Assembly (NCBI RefSeq): GCF_001598255.1
Contig: NZ_BCYP01000018.1
Coordinates: forward strand, 1 to 64,000
Direction: 5' to 3'
Length of the DNA stretch: 64,000 bases
Source of the DNA: Mitsuaria chitosanitabida ATCC BAA-476 = NBRC 102408
GTDB lineage: Bacteria; Pseudomonadota; Gammaproteobacteria; Burkholderiales; Burkholderiaceae_C
Shown: piece by piece, positions 35,735-44,235 of the stretch
How positions within the stretch are numbered: position 1 is the first letter of the stretch
How the letters are laid out: every line of letters begins with the position of its first letter
Notes under the pieces: generated by a model
Seen by the model: only the letters and a program-made list of their open reading frames with translations
Databases searched by the model: none
Told to the model about the DNA's origin: nothing
Program-made: the position numbers and the translations under genes

Positions 35735-36511
35735 TCAGGCCCGTGAACCGCAGCACCCGCCGGCGGCCGCGGCCGGTGCTTCCTCGTATCGATCGTGATG
35801 CTTCACCCAGGCCATCGTGTACGGCAGGTCACCCTCGTCGCGGCCCTCGGGCAGCAGGTCCAGGAAGCGGTAGGTGTGCATCATCAGCTCGACGCCGCGA
35901 CCGAAGGTCGAGTAGCTCAGGTAGACGCTCCCGTCGTTGTCCTTGATGAACACGCTGATGCCGGGCGCCTCGCCTTGCGGGAAGGGCTGCATCGTGAAGT
36001 TGTAGAACACGTCGCCGCGGGCGCGTTCCTCCTCCGTGAACGAGACGTGGAAGTCGCGGTTGAAGTCGCTGTCGAACGACGACACCCAGTCGAAGCGCCA
36101 GCCCATGCGGGCCTTGAAGCGCGCGATGTCCGTGAGCGGCGCGCGCGAGACCGCCACGAAGGCGACACCGCGGGCGGCCAGGTGCGGCAGCGCCGGATCG
36201 GTGTGGTCGGCCATGAACGAGCAGCTCTTGCAGGCCGCCTCCGCACCCGGCGTGAACATCATGTGCTGCATCACCAGGCGCCGGTGCGGGCCGAAGAGCT
36301 CGGCCAGCCGGCGGGGACCGGTCGCCGTGTCGAAGACGTAGTCCTTGTCGATGCGGACCCAGGGCAGGGTGCCGCGCTCGCGGGCGACTTCATCGCCGAG
36401 CCGGGTCAGCGCCTTCTCGCGCGCCAGCAGGCGCTTGCGCTCGGCGATCCAGCGATCGCGGGTGACGATCTCGTGGTGGGTCAGGGCTTGGGAGTCGGTG
36501 AGGGTGTTCAT
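35735..36511 (-). CDS. DUF899 family thioredoxin-like protein
   Basis: A 258-residue DUF899 protein with the family hallmarks [31 protein letters not shown], a single [10 protein letters not shown] motif in the thioredoxin-like core and [17 protein letters not shown]. The C-terminus ends in GGCCGSRA. The family is cytoplasmic and its biochemical role is not known. The same-strand genes behind it (propeller protein, regulator) may form a small regulated group. Confidence 0.92.
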   Translation of the reverse strand: MNTLTDSQALTHHEIVTRDRWIAERKRLLAREKALTRLGDEVARERGTLPWVRIDKDYVFDTATGPRRLAELFGPHRRLVMQHMMFTPGAEAACKSCSFMADHTDPALPHLAARGVAFVAVSRAPLTDIARFKARMGWRFDWVSSFDSDFNRDFHVSFTEEERARGDVFYNFTMQPFPQGEAPGISVFIKDNDGSVYLSYSTFGRGVELMMHTYRFLDLLPEGRDEGDLPYTMAWVKHHDRYEEAPAAAAGGCCGSRA

Positions 36512-36700
36512 GTCGTGCTCCAAGGAATGGATGTCGGGCAAGGACCGAAACGCGGGCGTGAGGACGCCCATCGCCGCGGCGCCGAGGCGCGCGGACGGAG
36601 GGATCGGAGGAAGTGGGCGAGGCCTCGCCGTTCAGGCGCGGCGAATCGGGCGTGACGCGTCAGGCAGGGCGCATCAGGCGCGTCAAGCGCATCGCGCGCA

Positions 36701-37423
36701 TCACGTGCGAGCCGGGCGCCGGACGGCGCGCAGCTTCCCGCTGCCGCCCCCGCCGCAATAGAACAGGCCGGCGCCGTCGGACTCCAGCCCGCTGACCCCG
36801 ACGTTGTCAGGCATCGCCAGGCGTTCCATCACGCGGCCGTCCTTCGGGTCGACGCGGCGCAGCTCGCTCTCGTCGCCTTCCCAGGTCGCGTGCCAGAGCT
36901 CGCCGTCGACCCAGGTCACACCGGTGACGAAGCGGTTGGACTCGATGGTCCGGCGAATCTCGCCGGATTCGGGATCGATCTGCACGATCTTGCGGTCCCG
37001 GTACTGCCCCACCCACAGGCTGCCCTCTGCCCAGGTCAGGCCCGAGTCGCTGCCCTGGCCCGACGGTGCCGGGATCGAGCCGACCACCTTCCCGCTCGCC
37101 GGATCGATCTTGTCGATGCGGGATTCCGCGATCTGGTACAGCAGCCGGCCGTCGAAGGCGGTGCCGGCATCAGCGGCGCAGGGCAGCGTGCGCACGACCT
37201 CGCCGCTCGGCGGGTCGATGGCCAGCAGCCCCAGCGCCGTCGCGGCCCAGACGCGATCGCCGTCATGGCTCACGCCGTGCACGGCGGGCGCGCCGGGGTA
37301 GGGACCGTACTCGCGGACGATCTCCGCGGGACGGGCGGCCGGGAGTCCGGCGTTGGAGGCCATCAGCGCCTCGGCATGCGGGTCGCAGGACGGGGCGCCC
37401 GCGGTGGAGTCTGAACAGGACAT
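36701..37423 (-). CDS. YncE/Vgb-like beta-propeller protein
   Basis: A 240-residue protein made of repeated blades (AIDPPSGEVVR, KIDPASGKVVG, QIDPESGEIRR, RVDPKDGRVME), typical of seven-bladed propellers of the YncE/Vgb or glutamine-cyclotransferase type. It has no signal peptide, so it is probably cytoplasmic. The ligand is unknown. The regulator gene 37468-38700 lies directly upstream on the same strand. Confidence 0.82.
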   Translation of the reverse strand: MSCSDSTAGAPSCDPHAEALMASNAGLPAARPAEIVREYGPYPGAPAVHGVSHDGDRVWAATALGLLAIDPPSGEVVRTLPCAADAGTAFDGRLLYQIAESRIDKIDPASGKVVGSIPAPSGQGSDSGLTWAEGSLWVGQYRDRKIVQIDPESGEIRRTIESNRFVTGVTWVDGELWHATWEGDESELRRVDPKDGRVMERLAMPDNVGVSGLESDGAGLFYCGGGGSGKLRAVRRPART

Positions 37424-37467
37424 CGTGCTCTCCTTGTGCGGCGAGACGCCGCCGCATGGACCTCAAT

Positions 37468-38700
37468 CTAGCCAGCCGGCGGCCAGGCGGGGAGTAACAA
37501 GATCGTCGCGATTCCCGTCAGCCCGCCTGTCATGGGCGGCGCCAGCCAGCGCCTGGCCCGCGCCTGCCCCAGCGCCCGCACCCGGCCGTCGGCCTCGAGC
37601 TCCGCCAGCGCCCGCTGCACCGTACGCTGGCTCGCGCCCATCGCGAGCGCCAGCGCCGAGGTCGACCACGCCGCCCCATCCGCCAGCAGCGCCTGCAGCG
37701 CGGCGGACTCGCCATCGATGGGCGGCGCCAGCATCGTGACCGCCCGGCCCTCGTCGACCCGCAGCGCATAGCCGCGCGCGGTCGCGTCGATGGCGGCGAC
37801 GGGCTCGATCAGCGCGCGCAGCCGGCCCAGCTCCACGCGCAGCCGCGCGCGATGCGTCTCGTCGGGATGGCGGGTGCGGAAGACGCGCAGGATCAGCGTC
37901 TGCCGATCGACGCCGCCGGGCCAGGCTTCCGCCAGCACCCGCGCGAGCAGGAACAGCACCGGACGTCGCGCGAGGTCCACGGCCAGTCCCTCGCCGCGGA
38001 TCGCGCGCCGGCAGGCGTCGATGACCAGCGTCGGGGAGGCCAGGAGGTCCTCGACCTCGTCCAGTCGCAGCGATTGCTCGGCGCCGGCGTCGATGCGGCG
38101 CGCGGCGGGGCGATCGATCAGCGCGCGCAGGTCCTCGGTCTCGGCGATCAGCGCGGGCACGCCGGCGCGGTGGGCCGCGGCCGAGGCTTGCATCAGCGCC
38201 AGCCGCGCATCGCGGATCCGCAACGACCGCAAGGCCAGCTCGGCCTCCGCCAGTCCGGCGAGCGCCGCCGGCAAGGGCGGGTAGGTGGCGAGATCGATCG
38301 CCGGCAGCGCCCGGGCCGCCTCGTCCAGCCGCCCCAGCAGCACCAGCCGCCGCGCCGCGATCAGGCGGGCCTGCAGCGCGTTGACACGATCGTCGTGGGC
38401 GGCCAGTACCTCGGCCGCCTGCAGCAGCGCGCGGGGCGGCTCGCCGAAGTCGCGCATCGCCAGCGCCACCTCGGCCTCGGCGACCACGCAGCGCGCCCGG
38501 CTGACGGCCTCCCGCGGGCCGAAGGCCTTGGCCGCCTCCCGCAGCAGCTCGCGCGCCCGGGCATGCTCGCCCAGCTGGGCCATCGCGATGCCGCGCAGCG
38601 CCAGCGCGGGCGGGTCGTCCCGCAGTGCCACGCGCCGCAGGGCGCCCAGCGCATCCCCGGCGGCGAGGAAGCGGGCGGCGGCGGTGATCAGGGCGTCCAT
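37468..38700 (-). CDS. HTH regulator with TPR-like helical domain
   Basis: A 410-residue protein. The first 200 residues are Ala/Leu-rich helical repeats of the TPR kind. A winged-helix segment follows (VLARVLAEAWPGG, SLRARLRVELGRLRALI-like), and a second helix-turn-helix lies near the C-terminus (ALALAMGASQRTVQRALAELEADGRVR). The start is the ATG at 38700; the open frame extends further but into unlikely sequence. It stands just upstream of the propeller and DUF899 genes on the same strand and is probably their regulator. Confidence 0.78.
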   Translation of the reverse strand: MDALITAAARFLAAGDALGALRRVALRDDPPALALRGIAMAQLGEHARARELLREAAKAFGPREAVSRARCVVAEAEVALAMRDFGEPPRALLQAAEVLAAHDDRVNALQARLIAARRLVLLGRLDEAARALPAIDLATYPPLPAALAGLAEAELALRSLRIRDARLALMQASAAAHRAGVPALIAETEDLRALIDRPAARRIDAGAEQSLRLDEVEDLLASPTLVIDACRRAIRGEGLAVDLARRPVLFLLARVLAEAWPGGVDRQTLILRVFRTRHPDETHRARLRVELGRLRALIEPVAAIDATARGYALRVDEGRAVTMLAPPIDGESAALQALLADGAAWSTSALALAMGASQRTVQRALAELEADGRVRALGQARARRWLAPPMTGGLTGIATILLLPAWPPAG

Positions 38701-38796
38701 GGGGGCGCAGCTTACGGGAGCCCCATGACGACGGCCCCCTCGGGACTTGCCCCAGGCGGCGACAGGGCCGGCGCGCGCCGAATACACTCCCGCCCC

Positions 38797-39039
38797 ATGG
38801 AACTCAAGATCGTCGTCTACTCCAAGTCCGCCTGCCCGCAATGCGACACGGCGAAGATGCTGCTCAAGTCCCGCGGCATGGCCTTTCAGGAGATCCTGAT
38901 CGACGACGAGGCCGAGCGCCTCGCGTTCTACGAGAAGTGCGGCCCGTCCGTGCGCCAGATGCCCCAGGTCTTCATCAACGACCAGCGCGTCGGCGGCGTC
39001 ACCGGCCTGCAGGCCGCGCTCAAGCAGCTGGGCCGCTGA
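38797..39039 (+). CDS. Glutaredoxin
   Basis: An 80-residue glutaredoxin with the active-site CPQC motif (residues 13-16, in SKSACPQCDTAK) and the substrate/glutathione groove RQMPQVFINDQRVGG with the cis-Pro, then a GLQAAL C-terminal helix. CPQC is a variant of the usual CPYC. It reduces disulfides in the cytoplasm with glutathione. Gene stands alone, divergent from the TPR-like regulator. Confidence 0.93.
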   Translation: MELKIVVYSKSACPQCDTAKMLLKSRGMAFQEILIDDEAERLAFYEKCGPSVRQMPQVFINDQRVGGVTGLQAALKQLGR

Positions 39040-39048
39040 GGTCGCGCC

Positions 39049-39068
39049 GGCCGGGCACCAGCCCGGCC
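39049..39068 (+). terminator. GC-rich hairpin after glutaredoxin
   Basis: GGCCGGGC-ACCA-GCCCGGCC gives a perfect 8-bp stem ten bases behind the glutaredoxin stop. There is no T-run, so it may be a weak stop or only an RNA 3' stabiliser. Confidence 0.4.
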
Positions 39069-39139
39069 CCGCCATCCCGGCCGGTCGCCGGCATGGCGCC
39101 GCGGCGATCGCCGCATTCATCGGGGCCGCGCCCCGATGC

Positions 39140-39742
39140 TCACTTCGCCGGAACGCTGCCCAGCAACCCGTCGCGCGTGCTGCCGCGCACCTTCGGGCCG
39201 ATCCAGACCTTCATCATCATCGGGAAGAAGCTCTCGCCCTGGATGGTGTCGCCGATCTTCTGGCCGTTGAGGCTGAACTCGGTGGTCTGCTTCACCGGGT
39301 CGTAGTCGATCGTGCACTGATCTCCCTTGAGCAACTTCGCGCGGTTGCCGAAGATCACGCCCAGCTGCGCGGTCTGGATGATGTTCTTGTTGAACTCTTC
39401 CGCGGCGTTCTGCCGGATGCGGTCCAGCATCGCGTTGGCCAGGTCGCGCGAGGACACGTCACGCATCATGAAGAAGGTGATGCGCTTGGCTCCCTTCTCC
39501 GCGACCGCCGCTTCCATCGTCGTCTGCTTGCGCGGCAGATAGAAGGCCACCGCCGTCGAGCGGGTCGACAGGATGCTCGACGTCGCCGCGCCGTTCAGCG
39601 GCAGCGTCTGGCCGTGCAGCACCACGGTGTCCTGGAACTTGTAGCCCTCGACGTCCACCTCGGCGGCGAAGGACAGGGCGGACAGGGCCGCGAGGCCGAG
39701 GGCCAGGGCGCCGCGACAGGCGGTCTTTGTGTTGAATGGCAT
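39140..39742 (-). CDS. Exported chalcone-isomerase-like protein
   Basis: A 200-residue protein with a Sec signal (LALGLAALSALSFA, cleavage near residue 26). A Chalcone_isomerase-like domain follows, recognisable by VDVEGYKFQDTVVLHGQTLPLNGA at the front and the SFFPMMMKVWIGPKVRGS ending. Bacterial members lack flavonoid substrates and their role is not known; lipid or fatty-acid binding has been proposed for relatives. It is divergent from a SphA/phenol-pathway-like outer-membrane gene. Confidence 0.88.
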   Translation of the reverse strand: MPFNTKTACRGALALGLAALSALSFAAEVDVEGYKFQDTVVLHGQTLPLNGAATSSILSTRSTAVAFYLPRKQTTMEAAVAEKGAKRITFFMMRDVSSRDLANAMLDRIRQNAAEEFNKNIIQTAQLGVIFGNRAKLLKGDQCTIDYDPVKQTTEFSLNGQKIGDTIQGESFFPMMMKVWIGPKVRGSTRDGLLGSVPAK

Positions 39743-39930
39743 GGGTGTCTCCTCCGCGCGAATCGCGATGGGGGCGCATTAAACGCGAGCGTCCGTGGCG
39801 CGTCAGCCTTGGAAACTGGGGCCGTGCCTCTAATCGACCGCTCGATGTGACGTTTGCCACGCGACCCGCGCGCTTCCGCTGGCAGGATGCGCGCCGCCCC
39901 AAGAATTCCAAGCTTTCCGGAGAGATCCCC

Positions 39931-40956
39931 GTGTCCATCGACTGTTTCCGCCTGATGCCGCGCGCGCTCGCCGTGGCCGCCGCCACGATCGCCGCGGCGG
40001 GCGCCGCCCACGCCACCGAGAACAGCCAGGTCCGTGCCTTGCTCGGCGCGCCGTCCTATGAGATCTCGACGCCGCAGTTCCCCGGCCTCTACGCGCAGTT
40101 CTGGGCCCAGCACTACGAGGCCGACAAGCTGCGCGACGCCGACGGCCACACGCCCGTGCGCGCGCTGACCGTGCCCGGCGTGGGCACGCTGCCGCTGGCG
40201 GTGAACGGGTCGGTCAAGGCGGACGTCTTCGTGCCGCGCCTGACCTGGGTCACCGAGCAGATCGTGATGGACGGGCGTCTGGGCTTCTCCGCCGCCTTCC
40301 CCATGGTCCGCCAGACCAACGACTTCGTGCTGACGACGGTGATTCCCGCCGCGGTGCCGGCGGCCGCCGCCGCGCAGATCAACGCGCAACTGGCGGGCGC
40401 GGGCGCCGCGCTGTCGGGCACGCGCAGCGGCCTGGCGGATCCGGAGCTGGCCGCCTACCTCGATTGGCAGCAGGACGAATCGCGCGTGGCGCTGGGTGTC
40501 GCGTTCAACCCGCCGCTGGGCGCCTACGACGCGAGCCGCGCCGTTAATCCGGGCGCCGGCAAGTTCTGGACCTTCAAGCCGCTGCTGGTGGCCTCGCGGG
40601 TGTGGGAGAACGGTTTTGCCGTGGGCCTGCGCGCGACCTACTCGTTCAACACCCGCAACGACGACACCGGCGTGCGCTCCGGCCAGTACCTCCATGCGGA
40701 CTGGTCCGGCACCTATCAGCTGAACGACCAGTGGAAGGTCGGCGTGCAGGGCTACGTGCTCAAGCAGTTCACCGCCGACCAGGGCGGCACCGCGGGCGCC
40801 AACAAGGTGCAGGCGCTGTCCGCCGGGCCGCTGGTCGCCTACCTGTCGGAGAGCGGCGACTGGGGCGTCGACGTCAAGGTGATGAAGGAGTTCTCGGTGC
40901 GCAATCGCCCCGAGGGCACGGTGACCTGGCTGCGGCTGAACTACCGCCTGAACTGA
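39931..40956 (+). CDS. SphA/MetA-pathway-like outer-membrane protein
   Basis: A 341-residue secreted beta-barrel-like protein. The GTG at 39931 follows GGAGAG and gives a signal peptide (ALAVAAATIAAAGAAHA). The body has alternating strands with the PQFPGLYAQFWAQHYEADKL and GKFWTFKPLLVASRVWENGF segments of the SphA/phenol-degradation MetA family, and it ends with a strand (RLNYRLN). Such proteins are thought to let hydrophobic aromatic compounds cross the outer membrane. The ligand is unknown. Confidence 0.83.
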   Translation: MSIDCFRLMPRALAVAAATIAAAGAAHATENSQVRALLGAPSYEISTPQFPGLYAQFWAQHYEADKLRDADGHTPVRALTVPGVGTLPLAVNGSVKADVFVPRLTWVTEQIVMDGRLGFSAAFPMVRQTNDFVLTTVIPAAVPAAAAAQINAQLAGAGAALSGTRSGLADPELAAYLDWQQDESRVALGVAFNPPLGAYDASRAVNPGAGKFWTFKPLLVASRVWENGFAVGLRATYSFNTRNDDTGVRSGQYLHADWSGTYQLNDQWKVGVQGYVLKQFTADQGGTAGANKVQALSAGPLVAYLSESGDWGVDVKVMKEFSVRNRPEGTVTWLRLNYRLN

Positions 40957-40958
40957 TC

Positions 40959-40979
40959 GTCCGGGCCGGGCACCCGGAC
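40959..40979. terminator. Hairpin between convergent genes
   Basis: GTCCGGG and CCCGGAC arms with a seven-base loop follow the SphA-like stop codon by two bases. The convergent VOC gene ends 14 bp further on, so it could stop both transcripts. No T-run is present. Confidence 0.4.
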
Positions 40980-40992
40980 CGGGTGTCGCCGC

Positions 40993-41391
40993 TCAGCGCT
41001 CGTAGAGCTCGAGCGGCAGGCCGTCCGGGTCGGCGAAGAACACGAAGCGCTTGCCGGTGAACTCGTCCACCCGGACCGGTTCCACCGGCACGCCCCGTGC
41101 CTCCAGCGCCGCCTTGCAGGCGGCCACGTCGTCAACGACGAAGGCCAGGTGTCGCAGGCCCCGCGCCTCCGGATACGAGGGCCGCTCCGGCGGCTCGGGG
41201 AAGCTGAACAGCTCGATCTGCGTGCCGTCCGGCAGCGCCAGGTCCAGCTTGTGGGAGCGCCGCGCCGCGCGGTAATGCTCCGCGATCACGCGCAGCCCCA
41301 GCACCTCGACGTAGAAGTGCCTCGAGCGCGGATAGTCCGCGCAGATGATCGCCGCATGGTGAAGGCCTCGCAGCATCGTCCCCGTGTCCAT
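40993..41391 (-). CDS. gloA2: VOC family protein GloA2/YaeR-like
   Basis: A 132-residue vicinal-oxygen-chelate protein very like E. coli YaeR (GloA2). Shared features are LHHAAIICADYPRSRHFY, IELFSFPEPPERPSYPEARGLRHLAF and FTGKRFVFFADPDGLPLELYE. Metal ligands expected are the first His, a Glu in the middle and the final Glu. YaeR is classed with the glyoxalase I family but its substrate is not settled. The ATG at 41391 follows AAGGCGG; 41376 (MLRGLHH) is also possible. Confidence 0.9.
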   Translation of the reverse strand: MDTGTMLRGLHHAAIICADYPRSRHFYVEVLGLRVIAEHYRAARRSHKLDLALPDGTQIELFSFPEPPERPSYPEARGLRHLAFVVDDVAACKAALEARGVPVEPVRVDEFTGKRFVFFADPDGLPLELYER

Positions 41392-41479
41392 TCCCGCCTT
41401 CCTTCTCACTCGTGTCCCGCCGGATCGAGGCTCACCCGATCCGGCCGTGATGTCGCAGGCCCCCGCGGGCCGATCGTGA

Positions 41480-43981
41480 TCAACGCCCCGCGCGCAGCGT
41501 CTCGCGCAGCGCCTCGACGTCGACCGGCTTGACCATGTGCTCGTCGAAGCCGGCGGCGCGCGTCTTCTCGCGGTCCTGTTCCTGGCCCCAGCCCGTCAGT
41601 GCGATCAGGCGCGGGTGGCCGATGTCCGGCGCCATGTCGCGCAGGCGCCGTGCCACCTCGTGGCCGTCCATGTCCGGCATGCCGATGTCCAGCAGCACCG
41701 CGTCGGGCCGCAGCGTCCGCACGGTCGCCAGCGCGGTCGCGCCGTCGTAGGCGACTGCCACCTCCGCGCCCATCAGCCGCAGCAGCTCCGCCGTGGTGTC
41801 GGCCGCGTCGCGGTTGTCGTCGACCAGCAGCAGCCGCGCGGCCAGGGGCGCGTCGTCCAGCTCGTCCTGCGGCGCCGCCACTGCGGGCGCCGCGATCTCG
41901 GGCAGGCGCAGCTGGAATCGGCTGCCCAGCCCCAGGCCCTCGCTGGCCGCGCTGAGCTGACCGCCATGCAGCCGCGCCAGCGTCTGCGCCAGGCTCAGCC
42001 CGATGCCCAGCCCGCCTTGCGAGCGGCTGTGCGAGCGGTCCAGCTGCGAGAACAGCTCGAACAGCCGCGGCAGCTGCTCGGCCGCGATGCCGATGCCGCT
42101 GTCGCTCACGGTCAGCACCGCCTCGCTGCCGTCGCGGCCCAGGCTGACGTCGATCTGCCCGCCGGCGTCGGTGTAGCGCGCCGCGTTGTTGAGCAGGTTC
42201 ACCAGCAACTGCGTCAGCCGCACCGGATCGCCGCGCACCCAGGGCGCCGGGCCGTCGAAGCGCAGCGTGAGCCGGTGGTGCTCGCGATCGATCAGCGGGC
42301 GGCTGCTCTCGACCGCCGCGTCGACGATGTCGCGCAGGTTGACCTCCTCGTGCCGCAGCGTGATCAGCCCGCGGCTGATGCGCGAGACCTCGATCAGGTC
42401 GTCGACCAGGCGCACCATGTGATTGACCTGGCGCTCCATCAGCTCGCGGATGTCGGCGAAGCGGCCCTCGCGATCGGCCGCGCCCAGCAGGTGCACCGCG
42501 TTGCGGATCGGCGCCAGCGGATTGCGCAGCTCATGCGCCAGCGTGGCGAGGAACTCGTCCTTGCGCCGGTCCGAGCGCAGCAGCCGCTCCTCGCGGTCCT
42601 GCAGCGCGCGCTCGCCGCGGGCGCGCTCCACCGCCACGCGGGTGCGATGGGCCACCTCGCGGATCAGGCCGATGTCGTCGGGGCTCCAGGCGCGCGGCTG
42701 CTCGTCGTGGACGAACAGCAGGGCCACCAGCTTGCCGTGCTCGACCACCGGCACGTTCACCAGCGAGCGCACCTGGAAGGACTCGAAGCCGGCCAGGTGG
42801 CCGTTGGTCATCGGGTCCAGCCGCACGTCGGGGATGGCGACGACCTCGTCGCGCTTGAGGACGTCGATGAAGTCGCCGTAGTCCCGCAACTGGCGCTCGC
42901 CCGACACGCTCACGCCGGCGCCGCGCACCCAGTCGCGGTCGATGCGCACGACCTCGGCGTCATGGTCCACGCTGCAGTAGCCGGAGCGGCTGGCGGCCAG
43001 CATCATGCCCAGCATCTGCGCCGCGGCATGGCCGATGGCGGTGGGGTCGCGGACCTCGCGCAGGCGCTCGCTCAGGCCGGCCATCGCGGCGCGGCGCTGC
43101 TCGCCGCGCACGCGCGCGGTCACGTCCACGCCCTCGACGAAGATGTGCGTCACCGCGCCGCTGTCGTCGCGGATCGGTTGGTAGACGAAGTCCAGGAAAT
43201 GCTCGTCGGCCTGTCCCCCGGTCTCGGCGGCGAACAGCGCGGACTGCGCCGTGTACGCGCGGCCCGTCTCGTAGACGGAGTCGAGCAGCTTCACGTAGCC
43301 CTGGGCCGCCGCGTCGGGCATCGCCTCGGCGACGGTGCGGCCGATCAGGTCACGTCCGGCGACCAGCCGCTGGTAGGCGGGGTTGATGCTCTCGAAGCGG
43401 TGCTCGGGCCCGGCCAGCACGGCCATGAAGCTGGGCGCCTGCTCGAAGAGCTGCACCAGCCGCTCGCGCTCCCCGTGCACCCGGCGCTCGGCGGCGACCT
43501 TGGCGGTGGTCTCGACCACGATGGCCATCACGCCCGCCGGACGGCCCTCGCCGTCGAGCAGCGGCGAGTAGTCCAGGTTCAGCCAGGCCGGCTCGGCGCG
43601 GCCGTGGCGGTCCAGCACCAGCTGCTGGTCCTCGTAGTGCAAGGTGCCGCCGGCCAGGCCGACGGCCATCACGTGGGCATTGAAGTCGGCCACCTCGGGC
43701 CAGCCCTCGAGGACGTTGCTGCCGAGCAGCCGCGGATGCCGCGTGCCGGCGAAGACGCCGTAGGCGTCGTTGTAGATCATGACCCCGCTGGTGCCCCAGA
43801 GCATCACGATGGGGACCTGGGAGCGCAGCATCAGCGCCGTGGCGTGCCGGATGTGGTCCGGCCACTGCGCGAGCGGCCCCAGCGGCGTGCGGCTCCAGTC
43901 CAGCGCCGCGATCAGGCGGGCCATCTCGCCGCCGCCGGAAAGGAAGGCCGGCTGGGCGCTTGGGTCGGAAGAGTCGGCCAC
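41480..43981 (-). CDS. Hybrid sensor histidine kinase with PAS, GAF and receiver
   Basis: An 833-residue soluble-looking hybrid kinase. Two PAS-like modules (residues about 25-270), a GAF domain (about 300-460), the phospho-acceptor box ATLAHELRNPLAP near residue 482, a HATPase domain with GGLGIGLSLAQTL near 645, and a C-terminal receiver with LLVDDN and VLLDIGMPDMDG (phospho-acceptor Asp near residue 763). No membrane helix, so it likely senses a cytoplasmic signal. Start is GTG at 43981 after GCGGAG; an earlier in-frame start is less likely. Its output partner is not nearby. Confidence 0.92.
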   Translation of the reverse strand: MADSSDPSAQPAFLSGGGEMARLIAALDWSRTPLGPLAQWPDHIRHATALMLRSQVPIVMLWGTSGVMIYNDAYGVFAGTRHPRLLGSNVLEGWPEVADFNAHVMAVGLAGGTLHYEDQQLVLDRHGRAEPAWLNLDYSPLLDGEGRPAGVMAIVVETTAKVAAERRVHGERERLVQLFEQAPSFMAVLAGPEHRFESINPAYQRLVAGRDLIGRTVAEAMPDAAAQGYVKLLDSVYETGRAYTAQSALFAAETGGQADEHFLDFVYQPIRDDSGAVTHIFVEGVDVTARVRGEQRRAAMAGLSERLREVRDPTAIGHAAAQMLGMMLAASRSGYCSVDHDAEVVRIDRDWVRGAGVSVSGERQLRDYGDFIDVLKRDEVVAIPDVRLDPMTNGHLAGFESFQVRSLVNVPVVEHGKLVALLFVHDEQPRAWSPDDIGLIREVAHRTRVAVERARGERALQDREERLLRSDRRKDEFLATLAHELRNPLAPIRNAVHLLGAADREGRFADIRELMERQVNHMVRLVDDLIEVSRISRGLITLRHEEVNLRDIVDAAVESSRPLIDREHHRLTLRFDGPAPWVRGDPVRLTQLLVNLLNNAARYTDAGGQIDVSLGRDGSEAVLTVSDSGIGIAAEQLPRLFELFSQLDRSHSRSQGGLGIGLSLAQTLARLHGGQLSAASEGLGLGSRFQLRLPEIAAPAVAAPQDELDDAPLAARLLLVDDNRDAADTTAELLRLMGAEVAVAYDGATALATVRTLRPDAVLLDIGMPDMDGHEVARRLRDMAPDIGHPRLIALTGWGQEQDREKTRAAGFDEHMVKPVDVEALRETLRAGR

Positions 43982-44087
43982 GGAGGCTCCGCGAGTCCAG
44001 GATCCGCGAGTATCCGTCCTGGCGCGGGCCGCGAGCCGCCGGGCGCCCTTCGCCCGCGTCGCGCTCCCATGTCGGTGTGCGTCAGCT

Positions 44088-44117
44088 TTGACAACGCAAT
44101 TTACGGGCGAGTAAGAA
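44088..44117 (+). promoter_or_regulatory. Possible sigma-70 promoter for the efflux operon
   Basis: TTGACA at 44088-44093 is followed 18 bp later by TAAGAA at 44112-44117, in the 254-bp gap between the divergent hybrid kinase and outer-membrane factor genes. The -35 is perfect but the -10 is poor, so the call is tentative. Confidence 0.35.
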
Positions 44118-44235
44118 GCGCCACCGGCGGGTGGTGCATCATTCGCCCGCCTGATGCGCGACCTTGCCCCAACTTCGGCCAACATCGCCCTTCGTTGACC
44201 CATTCAGCCTGTTCAGCCGCCGCCAGAACCCGTCG

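Noticed and set aside
36539-36700. Possible small gene between the DUF899 and propeller genes.
   Set aside because: Only GC-rich repeats of GGCGCG and GCGCAT type are seen, with no start, ribosome-binding site or conserved motif that would support a protein.
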